Notes: generated from the sequence alone by a model not told the origin. A DNA stretch of 36,238 nucleotides from an uncultured Pseudomonadales bacterium (GCA_938036875.1 CALHVX010000162.1:1-36238); one strand, 5' to 3'. Shown: positions 19,610 through 28,191, numbered from the stretch's first letter. A program made the numbers and translations.

Positions 19610-20182
19610 ATGGCAAACTATTCTACCAACGAATTTAAGTCGGGCTTGAAGGTAATGCTGGATAACGATCCTTGCAGCATCTTAGAGAATGAGTTTGTTA
19701 AGCCGGGTAAAGGCCAAGCCTTCAACCGGGTGAAGCTGCGCAACCTCAAAAATGGCCGGGTTTGGGAACGTACCTTTAAGTCTGGTGAGTCTCTAGAAGG
19801 GGCAGATGTGGTCGAAGTGGATATGGAGTTCCTCTACAGCGACGGCGAGTTCTGGCACTTCATGAAGACGGACGGCAGCTTTGAGCAGCTGGGCGCACCA
19901 GAAAGTGCGGTGGCGGAGGCTAAAGATTGGCTCAAGGAGCAGGAGGTGTGCCAAGTGGTGCTGTGGAACGATTCACCCATTGCGGTTGCCGTGCCGAACT
20001 TTGTTGAGCTTGAAGTCACGGAAACCGACCCAGGCTTAAAGGGTGATACCGCTCAAGGCGGCACCAAGCCCGCGACCTTGATCACCGGTGCCACCATCAA
20101 GGTACCGCTCTTTGTGAACATTGGTGACGTGCTGCGTATTGATACCCGCTCTGGTGACTACGTGAGTCGTGCCAAAGGCTAG
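19610..20182 (+). CDS. efp: Translation elongation factor P
   Basis: EF-P relieves ribosome stalling at polyproline stretches. The 190-residue protein has the three domains of the family: an N-terminal KOW-like domain, the OB domain ([11 protein letters not shown]) and the C-terminal signature ([10 protein letters not shown]...[35 protein letters not shown]). The modifiable lysine is Lys34 in [10 protein letters not shown], the E. coli-type loop for beta-lysylation, not the arginine type used with EarP-rhamnosylation in Pseudomonas. Flanking epmB and epmA agree with that. The hydroxylase gene epmC is not in the window. The stop overlaps the epmA start by 14 bp. Confidence 0.97.
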   Translation: MANYSTNEFKSGLKVMLDNDPCSILENEFVKPGKGQAFNRVKLRNLKNGRVWERTFKSGESLEGADVVEVDMEFLYSDGEFWHFMKTDGSFEQLGAPESAVAEAKDWLKEQEVCQVVLWNDSPIAVAVPNFVELEVTETDPGLKGDTAQGGTKPATLITGATIKVPLFVNIGDVLRIDTRSGDYVSRAKG

Positions 20183-21047
20183 CGCGGATACTTGGCAGCC
20201 GGCCGCACACCTCCAGGGGTTACAGCGGCGGGCCCAAGTGCTGCGCCAAATCCGTGAGTTCTTCTACACACGGCAAGTCTTAGAGGTTCAAACCGCGGCG
20301 CTTGCTTCAACCAGCGTCACCGAACCCAACATAGACTCCATTGCGGTTGCCGATTACGGCTATCTGCAAACCTCCCCGGAATATCAGATGAAGCGTCTGC
20401 TTGCCGCGGGTGCGCCTTCCATCTACCAGCTAGGTCCGGCCTTTCGACACGGCGAAGCCGGCCGTTTGCACAACCCAGAATTCACCTTGTTGGAATGGTA
20501 TCGGTTGGGCTTTGATGAAGTGCAGCTGATGGCCGAAGTGGCTGAGCTGGTGGATGCGGTGTTAGGGGTGGGTGAGTTTAGCTACCTGACCTATGCAGAG
20601 TTGCTAGCGGTGGAGCCGGGTTCGCTCGACTCGGACCAAGAAGATCTGTTGTTGCTGCAACGTTTGGATGAGCTGTTGGAGCAGGGGCAACGGCGTGTCT
20701 TTATTACCCATTACCCGGCTAGCCAGGCGGCGCTGGCAAAACTGCATGCTGCGGATAGCAGTGTGGCAGCGCGTTTTGAGTTGGTGGTGGATGGGGTTGA
20801 GCTGGCCAACGGTTATCACGAGCTGACCGATGCAGCCGAGTTGCGCCAGCGCTTCGAGCGCGACCAAGCGTTGCGGCATAACAAAGGCAAAGCGGCGATG
20901 GCGATCGATGAGCAATTGTTAGCGGCCATGGAGGCTGGATTGCCAAACTGTGCGGGTGTGGCTCTAGGTGTGGATCGGCTGGTTATGCAAGCCTTGGGTG
21001 CAACCAGCGTGCAAGCGGGCATGGCCTTTCCTGCGGGGTTTGTTTAA
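20169..21047 (+). CDS. epmA: EF-P--(R)-beta-lysine ligase
   Basis: EpmA (PoxA/GenX/YjeA) is a lysyl-tRNA synthetase paralogue, without the anticodon-binding domain, that lysylates EF-P Lys34. It is 292 residues from a GTG that lies inside the last codons of efp; E. coli EpmA is 325. Class II motifs are present: motif 1 region [20 protein letters not shown], motif 2 [15 protein letters not shown]...[21 protein letters not shown], and motif 3 [30 protein letters not shown] corresponds to the lysine-site segment. The overlap with efp suggests translational coupling of the modifying enzyme with its target. The gene is convergent with psd. Confidence 0.94.
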   Translation: MPKASADTWQPAAHLQGLQRRAQVLRQIREFFYTRQVLEVQTAALASTSVTEPNIDSIAVADYGYLQTSPEYQMKRLLAAGAPSIYQLGPAFRHGEAGRLHNPEFTLLEWYRLGFDEVQLMAEVAELVDAVLGVGEFSYLTYAELLAVEPGSLDSDQEDLLLLQRLDELLEQGQRRVFITHYPASQAALAKLHAADSSVAARFELVVDGVELANGYHELTDAAELRQRFERDQALRHNKGKAAMAIDEQLLAAMEAGLPNCAGVALGVDRLVMQALGATSVQAGMAFPAGFV

Positions 21048-21071
21048 AAATCTTTTTTTTAAAATTCAGTT
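21048..21071. terminator. AT-only A/T-tract region between epmA and psd
   Basis: Right after the epmA stop comes AAAA, then TC, a run of eight T (21053-21060) and AAAATT. The A and T tracts could pair weakly, but there is no GC stem, so only weak bidirectional termination is plausible. Confidence 0.3.
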
Positions 21072-21926
21072 TTAGCTGCCCACTAACTGGCCAATCTCTT
21101 CACCCATTTGCACTTGGCGCCCAGCGCTGAGGCTGTCTTGCCACTGGGTAGCCCCTTCTTCGAAGCAAACGATCACCGTAGAACCCAGCAAAAAACGGCC
21201 TATTTCGTCCCCTTTCTCAAACTGGTACGCACCCGTTGCGAAGTGTTGGCTGGATAGCTTTCGATAAGGTGAGCTGGTTTCTGGCCACACCGCTTCGATG
21301 CTAGCCACAATCAGTGCACCAACCAAGACCACAATCATCTCGCCGGCGGCGGTGTCGAAGTGACACACCAAACGTTCATTGCGGCAGAACAAGTTGCGCA
21401 CGCCTTGGGCGGTTGCAGTGTTCACGGAAAACAGCTCACCGGGTATCGCTGTGGTCCGTGTGAGCGTTCCCGCCAGCGGCAAGTGCAAGCGGTGGTAATT
21501 GCTTGGCGCCAAGTACACGCAAGCAAACTCGCCGCCGTTAAAACGTTCTAGGTCTACGCTTGGGTCGTTGCTGGCAACCAATTCAGCCAGTGAGTAAGTA
21601 ATGCCTTTGGCTTGCAGCAGTTGCCCCGCTTCAATCTTGCCGCACTGGCTGAGCGTGCCGTCTGCCGGGCAGGCGATGCTTTGCGGATCCGCCGCGATGG
21701 GGCGTGCTTCGGGTTGCAGCGCGCGGGTGAAAAAGTCGTTGAAGCTAGCAAAGCCTGCCGGGTCTTGAATCTGTGCTTCGCTTAGATCGACCTGGTAGGT
21801 TTTTATAAACCAACGAATGATGGCACCGCTCAGCCATGGGTTTTTGCTGGCTGCAATCCGACTGCCGAAGCGCGACAGCGCATGTTTCGGCAGCCAGTGC
21901 TGAAAAGTAATAAAAGGGCTTGGCAT
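21072..21926 (-). CDS. psd: Phosphatidylserine decarboxylase proenzyme
   Basis: Psd converts phosphatidylserine to phosphatidylethanolamine at the inner membrane. The 284-residue proenzyme is of the E. coli type. The self-cleavage motif LGST is at residues 247-250, with Ser249 becoming the pyruvoyl group. The conserved charge-relay residues lie in CPADGTLSQ and NYHRLHLP. FNDFFTRALQPEARPI near the N-terminus is typical. The product splits into a large beta chain and an alpha chain of about 36 residues. It is 25 bp downstream of rhdA on the same strand, and no clear Shine-Dalgarno is visible. In the usual neighbourhood rsgA lies between psd and orn, but here it does not. Confidence 0.96.
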   Translation of the reverse strand: MPSPFITFQHWLPKHALSRFGSRIAASKNPWLSGAIIRWFIKTYQVDLSEAQIQDPAGFASFNDFFTRALQPEARPIAADPQSIACPADGTLSQCGKIEAGQLLQAKGITYSLAELVASNDPSVDLERFNGGEFACVYLAPSNYHRLHLPLAGTLTRTTAIPGELFSVNTATAQGVRNLFCRNERLVCHFDTAAGEMIVVLVGALIVASIEAVWPETSSPYRKLSSQHFATGAYQFEKGDEIGRFLLGSTVIVCFEEGATQWQDSLSAGRQVQMGEEIGQLVGS

Positions 21927-21929
21927 AGT

Positions 21930-21953
21930 CTTGTGTCAGCTCTTGTGTCAGCT
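21930..21953. repeat. Perfect tandem duplication of 12 bp in the rhdA-psd gap
   Basis: CTTGTGTCAGCT occurs twice head to tail (21930-21941, 21942-21953). The second copy reaches into the rhdA stop codon, and the pair occupies almost the whole 25-bp gap upstream of psd on the minus strand. Confidence 0.8.
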
Positions 21954-22776
21954 AGAGCTCAATGGGTGTGTCATCGCGGTTGCCCCATTCGGACCAACTA
22001 CCGTGATAGGCACGGATGTTGGGATACCCCAACAAGCGGCCCACCAAATAAGACAAACCTGAGCGATGGTGAGACTGGCAATGGGTAATGATGTTTTTGT
22101 CTGGGGTGATGCCGTTGCGCTCCAGCATCGGCTTCAAGTCCGCGACCAAACGCATGGCGTTAGCTGGGTCCTTCAGACGCATCCAATCCAGGTTCACCGC
22201 TCCAGGTATGTGGCCAACGCGTGCAGAGGCTTGGCGTATACCCGCGTACTCTTCAGGCGAACGTACATCCCAGATCAAACCTTGTGGGTCTTCGATGGCT
22301 TCGAGCACGTCGCTGATCTCAGCAACGGCGTCTAGGTTGATCTCCAGGCTCACCCGATGATCGGCTGGGTTGCTTGATACTTCTGGTTCGTCTAACCCGC
22401 GTCCAACGGCGTAACCGGCTTCCGCCCAGGCTTGGATACCACCGTTTAGGTAACCCCAATGTTGGTGGCCGATCACATCCAAGGTCCATAAGAAGCGTCC
22501 GGCCCAACCGCCGCCTTCGTCATCGTAGGCAACAATAAGACGGTCTGGGTTGCTGGGGTCGTAGTTCAGGCGAGCAAACAGGGCTTCTAGCTGGCCAAGC
22601 TCGGGTAGGCGACCGCTGGCGGGCGGGATACCGCAAACGAGCTCGCGTGGCTCCACTAGCATGGCGCCAGGAACATGGGCTTGGGTGAAGGTGGCGGCAT
22701 CCGCCACGTGCACGACCAAGGTGTCGTGGTCGAGGTCGGCATGGAGCTGTTCGGGCTCAATCAGCAATGCGTTAAT
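21952..22776 (-). CDS. rhdA: Thiosulfate:cyanide sulfurtransferase (rhodanese)
   Basis: RhdA moves sulfane sulfur from thiosulfate to cyanide or another acceptor. The protein has two rhodanese domains, the second catalytic with Cys230 (counted from the TTG at 22767) in HCQSHHRSG. This is nearly the CQTHHR loop of Azotobacter vinelandii RhdA, where the cysteine is also 230 as I recall. DDEGGGWAGRFLW, WDVRSPEEY, GHIPGAVNLDW and the ending WGN..DTPIEL also agree. No ATG or GTG is usable. The TTG at 22767 is 16 nt from a strong AAAGGAG (complement of 22784-22790), whereas an in-frame ATT at 22776 is 7 nt from it and gives MNALLIEPEQL. I therefore chose the ATT, with moderate confidence for the start only. 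It is upstream of psd in one unit. Confidence 0.92.
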   Translation of the reverse strand: MNALLIEPEQLHADLDHDTLVVHVADAATFTQAHVPGAMLVEPRELVCGIPPASGRLPELGQLEALFARLNYDPSNPDRLIVAYDDEGGGWAGRFLWTLDVIGHQHWGYLNGGIQAWAEAGYAVGRGLDEPEVSSNPADHRVSLEINLDAVAEISDVLEAIEDPQGLIWDVRSPEEYAGIRQASARVGHIPGAVNLDWMRLKDPANAMRLVADLKPMLERNGITPDKNIITHCQSHHRSGLSYLVGRLLGYPNIRAYHGSWSEWGNRDDTPIEL

Positions 22777-22810
22777 GATGTTTCTCCTTTGAGGTCTATG
22801 CTTAACCTCA

Positions 22811-22834
22811 TGCCGGCTTCTAGTTTGCCGGCTT
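22811..22834. promoter_or_regulatory. Repeated TGCCGGCTT pair in the rhdA-orn gap
   Basis: TGCCGGCTT occurs at 22811-22819 and 22826-22834, 15 bp apart start to start. Each contains the self-complementary GCCGGC, so the pair can also form a 6-bp stem with a 9-nt loop in the rhdA leader. It could be an operator or a leader hairpin. Confidence 0.3.
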
Positions 22835-22955
22835 ATTCTAGTTGGTGGCGTAGTTTCAGATTAGGTGATGGATGTTACGCCGCGGCGCCAGTGTAAGACT
22901 TGAGACCCGAAGTGCGAAGCCCTAAGGTGGCTCGCATCTGCATAGGAGAGTATTT

Positions 22956-23495
22956 GTGCCCGCAAATTTAGTCTGGATAGACCTCGAGATGACCGGTTTG
23001 GACCCTGAACGGGACGCCATCATCGAGATTGCCACTTTAATTACCGATAGTGACCTAAATTTGATCGCAGAAGGCCCGGAGCTGGCGGTATCTCAGCCGG
23101 AGTCCTTGCTGGCGGGGATGGATGAGTGGAACCAGACCCACCACGCGGCTTCTGGGCTCTTGGATAGGGTGCGCGCCTCTAAAGTGAGTAATGCCGAAGC
23201 CCAAGCTCAGACCCTCGAGTTCATCAGCCAGCACGTTGAGCCCAACACCGCGCCCTTGTGTGGCAACAGCGTTTACCAAGACCGCCGCTTTCTAACCCGC
23301 TACATGTCAGATCTTGAGGAGTACCTGCACTACCGTTTGATTGATGTCAGCACCTTAAAAGAACTGGCCATCCGTTGGGCCCCCGATGTGATGAACGGGT
23401 TTAGCAAAGAGAACGCGCACACCGCGTTGTCGGATATCCGCGAGTCCGTGGCCGAGTTGCGGCATTACCGAGAGCACTTCCTTAAGTTGGATTGA
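22956..23495 (+). CDS. orn: Oligoribonuclease
   Basis: Orn degrades 2-5 nt RNAs to mononucleotides and also pGpG, the product of c-di-GMP hydrolysis, so it is functionally connected to the c-di-GMP proteins in this window. The 179-residue DEDDh exonuclease shows Asp9 and Glu11 ([11 protein letters not shown]), Asp109 (YQDRRF), His155 and Asp160 ([11 protein letters not shown]), with the same spacing as E. coli Orn. The start is GTG with AGGAG close upstream. rsgA usually lies divergent to it, but here the neighbour is rhdA. Confidence 0.97.
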   Translation: MPANLVWIDLEMTGLDPERDAIIEIATLITDSDLNLIAEGPELAVSQPESLLAGMDEWNQTHHAASGLLDRVRASKVSNAEAQAQTLEFISQHVEPNTAPLCGNSVYQDRRFLTRYMSDLEEYLHYRLIDVSTLKELAIRWAPDVMNGFSKENAHTALSDIRESVAELRHYREHFLKLD

Positions 23496-23631
23496 GAGAC
23501 GCGAGCTTTTCGGACAGTTCGGGTGACCACCCACTTGTGCTTGCCGATCAGCCGCGACCCTTTGAAGCCTTGCCGTTCGAACCTAGACAGTGCGCCATTT
23601 TTATGCAGACCCCCACCTCAGGATGGGTCAT

Positions 23632-24741
23632 TTAACCGCCTTTGTGCAACTGCCCTAGCGCCCAATCCACGTGCTCCTGAACTAGGGAAACATCCGCGAC
23701 GGTATCCGCATCGGTGGCGGCAGCAGTGTGTTGGCTGTATTCCTTCAAGACTCGAACCACTTCTGCGTCCGCTGGCCCGTTCCCTAACGCCACCGCAAGG
23801 TTGCGTTGCCACTGAGCAAAGCTAATACGACGAATCGCAGAGCCTTCGGTGTTGCGCAAAAATTCTGTCTTCGTCCATTTAAACAAATCGACCAACCTGC
23901 GTTTGGCAATCTGCTCGCGCGGGGTGAAGTCTGGTTCGGTGGTGGTTGGTGCGTCGCGGTTCCAAGGGCAGTACAGCTGGCAGTCATCGCAACCAAAGAT
24001 GCGGTTGCCCATGGCAGGTCTGAGCTCTTCGGGGATAGCACCTTTGTGTTCAATAGTGAGGTAAGCAATGCACTTACGCGCATCCAGCTTGCCCGGTGCC
24101 ACGATGGCGTTGGTGGGGCACACGGTCATGCAAGCACGACAGTTGCCACATTGGTCTGCCACCGGCTCTTGATCGATGGGGAGCAACGCGTTGGTGTAGA
24201 TCTCGCCAAGAAAAAACCAAGACCCGGCAGCGGCGTCTAGCAACAAGGTGTGTTTGCCAACCCAACCAAGGCCGGCCATAGCGCCCAGTGGCTTTTCCAG
24301 TATCGGTGCAGAATCGGTGAACGCCCGGCTTTGTGCTGGCCAGGGTTCGGTGGCGGTGGATATTTTAAGCGCCAGCTGAGCTAAGCGTTTACGAATCACC
24401 TTGTGGTAGTCCCGGCCCAATGCATAACGTGCGACGTAACCCAGACGAGGGTTGTCGAGAATTTCTAGCGGTTGGGTGTCGGCGGGCAGGTAGTTCATGC
24501 GCGCACTGATGATACGTGCGGTGTAGGGCTCCAGCTCCCTGGGGTCGAAGCGCTTGTCCAGGTTGCGCTCCATGTAGCCCATGTCGCCGTGATAACCCTG
24601 GGCTAGCCAATCTTTCACTGCAGGCTCTAAGTGTGCGGTGTTCACACCGGTCACGCCCATGCCAGTAAAACCCATATCAGCACCCCAACCTTGGATGTCG
24701 GATTTTAGGGCGGCCCAGTCGGGTTCAGTGTGCGTGCTCAT
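23632..24741 (-). CDS. queG: Epoxyqueuosine reductase
   Basis: QueG reduces epoxyqueuosine to queuosine in tRNA with cobalamin and two 4Fe-4S clusters. The 369-residue protein has the N-terminal DUF1730/cobalamin-binding region (YHGDMGYMERN, ALGRDYHKVIRKRL, GLGWVGKHTLLL). The ferredoxin-like part has CGNCRACMTVCP (Cys198, 201, 204, 208) and CDDCQLYCPWN (Cys251, 254, 258). HEAT-like repeats end the protein. It is divergent from nnr with 70 bp between starts, the same arrangement as in E. coli. Orn and queG converge across 136 bp. Confidence 0.96.
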   Translation of the reverse strand: MSTHTEPDWAALKSDIQGWGADMGFTGMGVTGVNTAHLEPAVKDWLAQGYHGDMGYMERNLDKRFDPRELEPYTARIISARMNYLPADTQPLEILDNPRLGYVARYALGRDYHKVIRKRLAQLALKISTATEPWPAQSRAFTDSAPILEKPLGAMAGLGWVGKHTLLLDAAAGSWFFLGEIYTNALLPIDQEPVADQCGNCRACMTVCPTNAIVAPGKLDARKCIAYLTIEHKGAIPEELRPAMGNRIFGCDDCQLYCPWNRDAPTTTEPDFTPREQIAKRRLVDLFKWTKTEFLRNTEGSAIRRISFAQWQRNLAVALGNGPADAEVVRVLKEYSQHTAAATDADTVADVSLVQEHVDWALGQLHKGG

Positions 24742-24811
24742 GCCTGCAGTATCTCACGTAGTCTCGGTAGCAGCGCGTATACTGGGGCGAACCCATTGCA
24801 GTCTGTCACTT

Positions 24812-26380
24812 ATGCGCAGCAACACAGCTTCTGAGCTAACCGAAACAGGGATCTACACCGGCGCTCAATGTCAGCAGCTAGATCAGCTGGCCGCCAGTGC
24901 GCTTGGCATTGTGACCTTGCAACTGATGGAGCGTGCAGGCGCTGCACTGCTGGCAGAAATTTCTGGCCGCTATCCTCAAGCCAACCGACTGCTAGTGTGC
25001 TGCGGTACGGGCAACAATGCCGGTGACGGTTATGTGCTCGCGCGCCTAGCGATAGAGCAAGGTTGGCTGGTGCAGTTGCTGCAAATTGATGGCCGCGAGT
25101 TGGGCGGTGATGCTGGGTTAATGCAGCGCCAAGCCCAGGCGGCGGGGGTCAACCCGATTGCTTGGGGTGATGCTAGCGGCGTGTTGCCGAAGCTCACGGC
25201 AACCACCGTTGTTGTTGATGCGTTGCTCGGCACCTCGGTGGTGACCAAACCAAGGCCGAGCACGTTGAGCCTTATGCAGGCCATCAACGCCAGCACCCGG
25301 CAGCTACCAGCACCACTAGCCGTAGTGGCGGTAGATTTACCCAGCGGCGTGCACCCCCAGCTTACCGGTTTGCTCTGTGATGATGCGGTTCGCGCCGATT
25401 TCACCCTGACCTTTTTAGCGCCCAAGCTGTGTTTGGTTAGCGGTGCGGGTGTGGCCTATACAGGTGTCCTGAGCTTGGCCACCTTAGGCGCGCCAGCCAG
25501 TATCTATCAACAGTTGCCAGGTCTGCCTTGGCAGCGTTTCGAATCCAGCGCCTTGCCTCAACGCCAAGCCAATGCCTACAAACATCAGCAGGGTAGCGTT
25601 GTGGTGGTGGGTGGTGATGCGGGTATGGGGGGTGCGGCAGCGATGACGGCTGAGGCGGCGTTGCGCGTGGGAGCCGGGTTGGTGACCGTCATTACTCGGG
25701 CTGAACACCTAGCGCCCATCTTGTCCCGTCGCCCGGAGCTGATGGTTATTGATGCCCAACACCTAGCGCGCCGTCAGCAAGCGATTGCCCAAGCGGATGT
25801 GGTGGTGGTGGGTCCTGGCTTGGGTCGATCCGGCTGGGGGCGTGCGTTGTTTGACGAGGTTATGGCAGCAGCCACACGCACGGTGATTGATGCCGATGGC
25901 ATTCGGTTGTTGGCAGAGCGCGAAGATTCGTCTGGGTTGCTAGGTGAGCGCATCATCACCCCGCATTCAGGGGAAGCCGCCCGGCTGTTGGGGTTAACCA
26001 GCGCTGCAGTAGAATCCGATCGGCAAGCTGCGGTGCTGGCACTGGCTGAGAAAGCCCAAGCGGTTGCTTTGCTAAAAGGGCCGGGTACCTTAATTGCGGA
26101 ACCGGGCTCTGCGGATGCGCAGGCGTTGGTCCGAGCCGTCTGTGCCCAAGGTAATGCCGCGATGGCAACCGCCGGTATGGGGGATGTGTTGGCTGGGGTG
26201 ATTGCTGGGTTGTGGGCTCAAGGTTTGTCCGCCGGCATGGCGACTGAGCAAGGTGCTTGCTGGCATGCGGCTACCGGCGATTTTCTAGTGGCTGCAGGGC
26301 AACGTAGCCTGCTGGCGACCCAAGTGTTGGAAGCGCTGGATAGAGTAGCGATAGATTCGTTAGACAGACAAGATGACTAA
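24812..26380 (+). CDS. nnr: Bifunctional NAD(P)H-hydrate epimerase / ADP-dependent dehydratase
   Basis: Nnr (YjeF) repairs hydrated NADH and NADPH. From the ATG at 24812 it has 522 residues. The N-terminal epimerase (YjeF_N) has CGTGNNAGDGYVLARL (about 64-79), VDALLGTS with Asp136, and VDLPSGVH. The C-terminal dehydratase (YjeF_C, ribokinase-like) has GSVVVVGGDAGMGGAAAMTAEAAL, TPHSGEAARLLG, LLKGPGTLIAEP and GNAAMATAGMGDVLAGVIAGL. An open frame extends upstream across the queG start, but the conserved sequence begins at the chosen ATG. A TATACT hexamer at 24778-24783 may be the -10 of its promoter. It heads the rightward run and overlaps tsaE by 8 bp. Confidence 0.95.
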   Translation: MRSNTASELTETGIYTGAQCQQLDQLAASALGIVTLQLMERAGAALLAEISGRYPQANRLLVCCGTGNNAGDGYVLARLAIEQGWLVQLLQIDGRELGGDAGLMQRQAQAAGVNPIAWGDASGVLPKLTATTVVVDALLGTSVVTKPRPSTLSLMQAINASTRQLPAPLAVVAVDLPSGVHPQLTGLLCDDAVRADFTLTFLAPKLCLVSGAGVAYTGVLSLATLGAPASIYQQLPGLPWQRFESSALPQRQANAYKHQQGSVVVVGGDAGMGGAAAMTAEAALRVGAGLVTVITRAEHLAPILSRRPELMVIDAQHLARRQQAIAQADVVVVGPGLGRSGWGRALFDEVMAAATRTVIDADGIRLLAEREDSSGLLGERIITPHSGEAARLLGLTSAAVESDRQAAVLALAEKAQAVALLKGPGTLIAEPGSADAQALVRAVCAQGNAAMATAGMGDVLAGVIAGLWAQGLSAGMATEQGACWHAATGDFLVAAGQRSLLATQVLEALDRVAIDSLDRQDD

Positions 26381-26831
26381 ATCAATGATCGAACGCGCCA
26401 GCTTGAGTTTATGGTTACCCGATGCGCTTGCCACCGAGCAATGTGGTGCAGCCGTTGCTCATTGGTTGCTCAATAGTCCTCAACGCGCCAACAATCCGAT
26501 TGTCTATCTGGTTGGCGATTTAGGTGCTGGCAAGACCACCTTAACTCGGGGCATACTTCGAGCGCTCGGCCATACTGGTCCAGTTAAGAGCCCTACCTAC
26601 ACCTTGTTGGAACCCTACGAAGACGTGGCGACCGGTCCCGTTTACCACTTCGATTTTTATCGCATTAGCGATGCGGCGGAGCTGGAGTTTATTGGGATTC
26701 ACGAGTTGGTTGATGGCCCGGGCATTAAGCTGGTGGAGTGGCCCCAGCGTGCGCAAGACAGTCTGCCACCGGCAGACTGGATCATTGAACTGTCTATTGA
26801 AGGGTCCGGCAGACGTGTACAAATCTGTTAG
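26373..26831 (+). CDS. tsaE: tRNA threonylcarbamoyladenosine biosynthesis ATPase
   Basis: TsaE is the small ATPase that works with TsaB and TsaD to make t6A37 in ANN-decoding tRNAs. The 152-residue protein has the P-loop GDLGAGKTTLTRGIL (Walker A about 48-55), VKSPTYTLLEPY, VYHFDFYRI and GIKLVEWPQRA, all family landmarks. It starts inside the end of nnr (8-bp overlap) and its end overlaps the likely amidase start by 17 bp, so nnr-tsaE-ami are probably translationally coupled. The gene order nnr-tsaE-ami-mutL-miaA-hfq is that of E. coli and Pseudomonas. Confidence 0.96.
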   Translation: MTKSMIERASLSLWLPDALATEQCGAAVAHWLLNSPQRANNPIVYLVGDLGAGKTTLTRGILRALGHTGPVKSPTYTLLEPYEDVATGPVYHFDFYRISDAAELEFIGIHELVDGPGIKLVEWPQRAQDSLPPADWIIELSIEGSGRRVQIC

Positions 26832-28170
26832 TCAATTGGTTAGACCTTGTGTTGTGAAAGGCTGCTTGATGTTGGCGCTGTTGAGTGCCAGCAGCTGGGT
26901 GGCTGCCCAGGTTACGGTGCAAGGTGTGCGTATGCACGAAGCGCCTAACTACACCCGCGTGGTGTTTGATACTTCCGCTGGCGTTACCTACAAGTTGTTC
27001 ACTCTAGACAACCCCGCGCGCGTGGTGATTGACCTAGAGCAAGCCACCACAGGCGCAAAATTTGGTGGTGCTGGCGCAGCGGTTGGTCGCAAGCGAGTCA
27101 AAGCGCTGCGTACCGCTAGGCAAGGTGCCAACCTACGCATCGTGTTAGATGTGCAGGGCCAGCTAAAACCCAAAGGTTTTTCCTTGGCGCCGGTTGCGCC
27201 TTATGGCCATCGTTTGGTCGTTGATCTGTTTTCAAGCGATGCCACACCAAGCAAGCCAAAGCAGGCACCGGTATCCAAACCCCGCAGTTCACGCGATGTG
27301 ATTGTGGCGGTAGATGCCGGGCATGGCGGTGAAGATCCCGGCGCGGTGGGCCCAAACAAAGCCCGCGAGAAGCAAGTGGTACTGCAAATTTCAAAGCGCT
27401 TGGTTAATGAGATCAACAAAGTGCCAGGGTTTCAGGGCAAGTTGGTGCGCGATGGTGACTACTACGTGAGTTTGCGGGAGCGCACGCTCATCGCTCGGCA
27501 GCAGCGCGCGGACCTGTTTGTTTCGGTGCACGCCGATGCCTTTCGCATTGCAACGGTTGAAGGGGCTTCGGTTTACACCTTGTCGGATAGAGGTGCCTCC
27601 AGCGAGACAGCTCGTTGGCTAGCAGCCAAAGAAAACCAGTCGGATTTAATCGGTGGTGTGGGTGATGTGAGCTTGGTGGGTAAAACCGACATCTTGGCCC
27701 AGGTGTTGTTGGATATGTCCATGGAGGCAAACCGCTCCAACAGCATTTTGGCTGGGCGTAGCGTGTTAGGCGAGTTGGGCTCGGTGGCCAAGCTGCACAA
27801 AGATGTGGTGGAGCAAGCGGGTTTTGTGGTCCTTAAATCCCCCGATATCCCGTCTATCTTAGTGGAGACCGGTTACCTGTCGAACCCCAAAGAAGCACGC
27901 CGTTTGGTGACCAAAAGCTACCAGCAGAAAATTGCCAAGGCGGTAACCAAAGGCATTGTTGCCTACATGAAGTCAGCGCCACCGACCGGCACACGCATCG
28001 CAGCAAGCACCACCAACCGGTCCAAGTCTCACCGCATTGCTCGTGGTGAAACCTTGTCTGGGCTGGCCAGTCGTTATGGCACCAGCATGAGCAAGATTCG
28101 CATGGCGAACCAACTGGCATCGGATTCGCTCCGCATCGGTCAGGTTTTGCTGATCCCACCTGCGCTCTAA
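26815..28170 (+). CDS. amiB: Periplasmic N-acetylmuramoyl-L-alanine amidase with AMIN and LysM domains
   Basis: Amidases of this kind cut septal peptidoglycan for daughter-cell separation. From the GTG at 26815 it has 451 residues. A signal peptide covers about 1-31 (...CLMLALLSASSWVAA/Q). An AMIN domain (about 33-140) is followed by an Amidase_3 domain (about 162-385) with zinc ligands His170 (DAGHGG), Glu185 (REKQVVL) and His239 (SVHADAF), and catalytic Glu351 (VETGYLSN). One LysM repeat at about 405-447 ends it (HRIARGETLSGLASRYG...GQVLLIP). The long helix between the Amidase_3 halves is the part usually moved by EnvC/NlpD-type activators. The LysM repeat resembles AmiB rather than AmiA/AmiC. 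The start is uncertain: GTG at 26854 and ATG at 26869 also exist. Confidence 0.93.
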   Translation: MYKSVSQLVRPCVVKGCLMLALLSASSWVAAQVTVQGVRMHEAPNYTRVVFDTSAGVTYKLFTLDNPARVVIDLEQATTGAKFGGAGAAVGRKRVKALRTARQGANLRIVLDVQGQLKPKGFSLAPVAPYGHRLVVDLFSSDATPSKPKQAPVSKPRSSRDVIVAVDAGHGGEDPGAVGPNKAREKQVVLQISKRLVNEINKVPGFQGKLVRDGDYYVSLRERTLIARQQRADLFVSVHADAFRIATVEGASVYTLSDRGASSETARWLAAKENQSDLIGGVGDVSLVGKTDILAQVLLDMSMEANRSNSILAGRSVLGELGSVAKLHKDVVEQAGFVVLKSPDIPSILVETGYLSNPKEARRLVTKSYQQKIAKAVTKGIVAYMKSAPPTGTRIAASTTNRSKSHRIARGETLSGLASRYGTSMSKIRMANQLASDSLRIGQVLLIPPAL

Positions 28171-28191
28171 CCTAAAACCGGGCGGCACCAT

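Noticed and set aside
23496-23631. Possible tRNA or tRNA remnant between orn and queG, because E. coli has tRNA-Gly genes there and GTTCGAACC (23575-23583) resembles a T-loop
   Set aside because: No pairing T stem, acceptor stem or anticodon arm could be assembled around it.
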